Source: a virus. Taken from it: a stretch of 29,183 bases of DNA. The notes under the pieces are model-generated. The model saw only the letters and a list, made by a program, of their open reading frames with translations. It did no database searches and was not told the origin of the DNA. A program made the translations under genes and the position numbers. This document shows positions 26,696 to 29,183 of the stretch, one piece after another; position 1 is the stretch's first letter, and each line of letters starts with the position of its first letter. The stretch lies in the IMG/VR virus record IMGVR_UViG_3300034062_004574, positions 1-29,183 of that record; one strand, 5' to 3'.

Positions 26696-27556
26696 CTATC
26701 TTAGGAATGCAAAGGAGATTGGTTTATGTGGTTTGAATTCTTTCGAGCTGATCGTACCGAATGGGCTCCTCATCGTTCCATCTGAATTGAGCGTCACGAG
26801 TTTCGGGGAAGATTGCAATTCTCCTGCGGTGTTCTTGTATTCGTAGCCCATATCTAGAGGTTTATTGAGCCACTTGGCTGGTTTGTAGGCTACCCGATAA
26901 TGCACCTTAACCGCCCCGTAGCCGTAGTAGAAGCCTCGCTCGAAATCCGTTACCGTACACTTTAGCGTGTACTCGTCGTAGTTTACCGAGCCACGAGTTA
27001 CCGTCATATTGTTGATACAATCGTTTCTCTCTGCAATCGTCTTGTCTGTGGTTGATGCCGATTCATACTGATAGAAGTCAAACACGATGATTGGACGCTT
27101 AACGACCAGCGGTTCTGGAAACTTACACCCAGCCGAGTTTACATACTGCCGAACTGGTGTTGAAAAGTCTTCGTGAATAACCTCATCGTAGTATTCGATA
27201 GAGCCTTTATAGATTGGTATCCATGTTGTTGGGTCGGGGTTAGGAGACCCACCTCCACCGGCTGGGATCGACTGGTTGAGTGGAGCGGTCGAAAACTCCG
27301 CTTGCACTTCCCATAGCTTGGGTTGCTTTGGATTCTGTCTAGGTCGCAGACTTCGGCAAATCGCCTCGGGGAATGCGACTAGCCCTGACAATCCAATAAT
27401 GGGCAGGCCGGAAGTCAAAAGAACATTGAGCTCGCCGTCGTCGTTAATGTCAGACTGAACTAGGTAAGTTCGAGGAACGACGTAGTTAAACCCCGAATCG
27501 GTCGCGGTGAGTGTTCCGCTCCGTTCGGCTTTCTCTCCAATGAGTACGGTTGCCAT
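26696..27556 (-). CDS. Putative tail protein downstream of the tape measure
   Basis: 286 aa, starting one base after the end of the tape-measure gene (TAGATG). It is beta-rich: an N-terminal domain (MATVLIGEKAERSGTLTATDS, PRTYLVQSDINDDGELNVLLT), a Gly/Pro linker (SIPAGGGGSPNPDP), then strands rich in Tyr (FERGFYYGYGAVKVHYRV). A tail-tip or baseplate role follows from position directly behind the tape measure. No specific family was recognised. Confidence 0.7.
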   Translation of the reverse strand: MATVLIGEKAERSGTLTATDSGFNYVVPRTYLVQSDINDDGELNVLLTSGLPIIGLSGLVAFPEAICRSLRPRQNPKQPKLWEVQAEFSTAPLNQSIPAGGGGSPNPDPTTWIPIYKGSIEYYDEVIHEDFSTPVRQYVNSAGCKFPEPLVVKRPIIVFDFYQYESASTTDKTIAERNDCINNMTVTRGSVNYDEYTLKCTVTDFERGFYYGYGAVKVHYRVAYKPAKWLNKPLDMGYEYKNTAGELQSSPKLVTLNSDGTMRSPFGTISSKEFKPHKPISFAFLR

Positions 27557-28975
27557 CTATCGAGCCCTCGCCAATTGTACGGTTGGTTTCATGTTCGCTT
27601 GCTCGAGAAGATCCGCCATTCGTTGCTGGAGGATGGTTTGTTGCTTGGCTTCCTCGGCTATTTGCTTCTGCTCGTTGTCACGTTGGAGAAGGAGTTTGTA
27701 CGCTTCGACTGATCCCTCTTGGGCTGAGACTGCGCCGGTTTTCCCTGGTTGGGTGCCCATAGAATCGATTCGTTTCTGTATTGACTCGGCTTCCTTCAAA
27801 AGGTCTTGTCTTTCTTTTTCGGCCTGTTTTTGTTTTTCCTGTTCTTCGCGTGCGGCCTCTTCCTCTAGTCGTTTCTTTTCCGCTTGTGCTCGTTCATAGG
27901 CTTCGATCTCGCTCTCCATACCGGCGTTGGATCGCCTGTCGGCTGCATCTTTAGCGGCTTTCTCTTCGGCTGCTTGTCGTTTCTCGGCTAGTGCCATGAC
28001 ATTGCGATCACCTGTCGAAAGGTCCATCGCAGATCGCAGACTCTCCCCAGCGCCAGAAAAATCCATCGTCGCCATTTTGGATAGCAGCGTGTATTGAAGA
28101 TTGATGACTTCGTAAGCGTCATACATCACACCAGAAAAGTACGCAGCAGTATCAACCACAAACTCGAGAGACTCGCCCCAACCACTAAAGCTCTCTCCGG
28201 TCCCTTGCGCCCACTCTGAAAACAATTCAACGAGAGGTGCGCTTTCCGCTGCGACCGTTCTGAAAAGCCCTGTTACTAACATCAACGCATCGTCCCAGGC
28301 GTCTTGAGCGGCTCCGATCTGTGCGATCTGTGCGTCTGAAAGGTTGGAACCCGATGCGGTCAACTTCGCTTCCATTTCGGCGATCGCTTCGGGGCCATCG
28401 CGCAACGCCTGCACCATCGCGACGCCTTGCTTCCCAAACGTTTCGTACGCGACGATCATTTGGTCAGATGGGCTCAGGTCTTTTGTGGCTGCGGAGATTT
28501 CTTTGATCGCCTGGAGCGGTCCAGCCTTTATCAGTTGCCCCGCTTCTAGACCGAGCATTGCTAACCGATTCGCGAGCTCTGCATTACTGCCGGCCGCTGC
28601 GTTGGCTAGGTTTAGGTTCATCTTTTGCATCGTCGCATCGATGGACCCCGCATCCATCCCAGTCGATCGGCCGATAGATTCGCGTGTGGTGTTTAGGTCC
28701 GCGAACGACATGCCAAGACGTGCGCCAACGTCTGCCGATTCGTCGAGTTGCTTCCATGCCTCCGAGACTTTCGATACGGCGAATGCTGCACCGGAAGCCG
28801 CAGCGGTTAGCGTGAAGAATCCAGCGGCGAAGGACCCAAGAGCACTGGCTGAGTTTGAGAAACCAGAGGCAACGGTCTCTAGCTTTTGGAGTTGTTTGAT
28901 CTCTTTGGCTACGGCAGCATCCAGTTGGGCAGTCTGGGCGCCCATTACGACATCGATGTTTTCGATCACACTCAT
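27557..28975 (-). CDS. Tail tape-measure-like protein
   Basis: 472 aa. It starts MSVIENIDVVMGAQTAQLDA, preceded by AAAAGGAAA. Features typical of tape measures are a long helical N-terminus with QLQKLETVASG, a hydrophobic hairpin (about 46-75, SALGSFAAGFFTLTAAASGAAFAVSKV), the GAR-LGMSFADLNTTRESIG...AGSIDATMQKMN pattern and FGKQGVAMVQALRDGP found in phage tail length proteins, and a highly charged coiled coil at about 350-405 (ERAQAEKKRLEEEAAREEQEKQKQ). It sets tail length by about 0.15 nm per residue in siphophages, which would give roughly 70 nm here. It is short for a long-tailed phage. Confidence 0.85.
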   Translation of the reverse strand: MSVIENIDVVMGAQTAQLDAAVAKEIKQLQKLETVASGFSNSASALGSFAAGFFTLTAAASGAAFAVSKVSEAWKQLDESADVGARLGMSFADLNTTRESIGRSTGMDAGSIDATMQKMNLNLANAAAGSNAELANRLAMLGLEAGQLIKAGPLQAIKEISAATKDLSPSDQMIVAYETFGKQGVAMVQALRDGPEAIAEMEAKLTASGSNLSDAQIAQIGAAQDAWDDALMLVTGLFRTVAAESAPLVELFSEWAQGTGESFSGWGESLEFVVDTAAYFSGVMYDAYEVINLQYTLLSKMATMDFSGAGESLRSAMDLSTGDRNVMALAEKRQAAEEKAAKDAADRRSNAGMESEIEAYERAQAEKKRLEEEAAREEQEKQKQAEKERQDLLKEAESIQKRIDSMGTQPGKTGAVSAQEGSVEAYKLLLQRDNEQKQIAEEAKQQTILQQRMADLLEQANMKPTVQLARAR

Positions 28976-28978
28976 AGG

Positions 28979-29183
28979 CTATTTCCTTTTCGACATAACT
29001 TTATGAATGTGTTTCGAAACGATGGAGTTGAATAGGTTGACCGCTCCAGCCGCACCGCTTTTCGCTGCTCGCCGTAGAAAGTCTTTTGCGGGGACTCTTG
29101 GGCGTTGATCGGTCGCTGTGGCGGCCGATGAAGCTCTGGTCAATCGCTTGCCTGGTCGCCAGCCGAACTCTTGGAACGCACCG
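28979..29183 (-). CDS. HK97-gp10-like tail completion protein (partial, 5' end missing)
   Basis: The last 67 residues of a protein running off the right window edge: FQEFGWRPGKRLTRASSAATA, then PRVPAKDFLRRAAKSGA and a basic helix ending KVMSKRK, with TAG at 28979-28981. The EFG... and PA--FLR-A pattern is characteristic of the C-terminus of HK97-gp10-like proteins, which join head and tail. The tape-measure ATG lies 3 nt downstream. The usual major tail and chaperone genes between gp10-like and tape measure are missing, so the order is compressed or this is a different small tail protein. Confidence 0.6.
   Translation of the reverse strand, partial: GAFQEFGWRPGKRLTRASSAATATDQRPRVPAKDFLRRAAKSGAAGAVNLFNSIVSKHIHKVMSKRK

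Larger units (their letters stand above)
1..29183. mobile_element. Temperate tailed-phage genome segment, probable planctomycete host
   Basis: Essentially the whole window is phage: late genes on the minus strand at both ends, an integrase with an att-like core near the middle-left, and a plus-strand early operon. Large terminase, portal, protease, tape measure and integrase are recognised from motifs. No ribosomal, metabolic or other host housekeeping gene is seen. The att core (13908-13949) has phage genes on both sides, so the sequence reads as a free or circularised phage genome rather than one end of a prophage. No direct repeat is visible between the two window ends, and the major capsid gene is absent, so the window is probably incomplete. 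Confidence 0.9.

Noticed and set aside
1-29183. CRISPR array, insertion sequence, rRNA or complete tRNA genes
   Set aside because: No regularly spaced repeats, transposase or rRNA-like sequence was seen; the only tRNA-like segment is the partial att core.

Overview
The window is a stretch of a tailed temperate bacteriophage (Caudoviricetes). It carries a P27-type small terminase, large terminase, HK97-type portal and prohead protease, tail spike/fibre genes, a tape-measure protein, a tyrosine integrase and a typical phage early region. The host is most likely a planctomycete, probably of the Pirellulaceae. The signs are a DUF1580-type protein (a family described from Rhodopirellula), an integrase of the type common in planctomycetes, several small proteins that resemble planctomycete phage/prophage proteins I recall, and a short REP-like palindrome that I associate with Pirellulaceae genomes. 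Family assignments come from reading motifs, not from database searches.

Layout. (1) 92-13736, minus strand: a tightly packed late operon read leftwards. In order of transcription it holds a secreted protein, a DUF1064-like nuclease, a papain-fold lipoprotein whose frame begins with an HTH, a thioredoxin-like membrane protein, a small membrane protein, an HNH nuclease, the small terminase, an HExxH protein, a metallophosphoesterase, the large terminase, a two-helix membrane protein, the portal, the protease, and then a host-recognition cassette (beta-helix tail spike, fibre-like protein, small structural protein, poly-glycine adhesin). No major capsid gene is seen. (2) 13737-15328: an attachment-site candidate made of the 3' part of a CAT-anticodon tRNA gene, followed by the integrase and a tiny membrane protein. 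(3) 15275-16575: small genes of unknown function on both strands. (4) 16831-24829, plus strand: an early operon with a Zn-finger-like protein, DUF1580, a DUF4406/DUF6378-like fusion, a ParB-like protein, CsrA, a RecE/ExoVIII-like PD-(D/E)XK nuclease, an ASCH-like protein, two paralogous small proteins, a replication organizer and a possible helicase-loader-like protein. (5) 24842-29183, minus strand: the end of the tail operon, from an HK97-gp10-like fragment through the tape measure and three tail proteins to an Erv/ALR-like thiol oxidase.

Gene order suggests a circular or permuted phage genome. The late operon leaves the window at the left end, and the tail operon enters from the right end in the same direction, so the missing capsid/connector/major-tail genes would lie between the two ends. 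The att core has phage genes on both sides, which fits an unintegrated form rather than a prophage end.

The most interesting theme is thiol chemistry. An Erv/ALR-like oxidase gene overlaps by 4 bp the gene of a virion protein with 14 cysteines, and the phage also carries a membrane-anchored thioredoxin-fold protein and a Cys-type papain-fold lipoprotein. Other points of note are the phage CsrA inside a nest of overlapping genes and the REP-like hairpin that lies inside the portal gene and at the convergent early/late junction.
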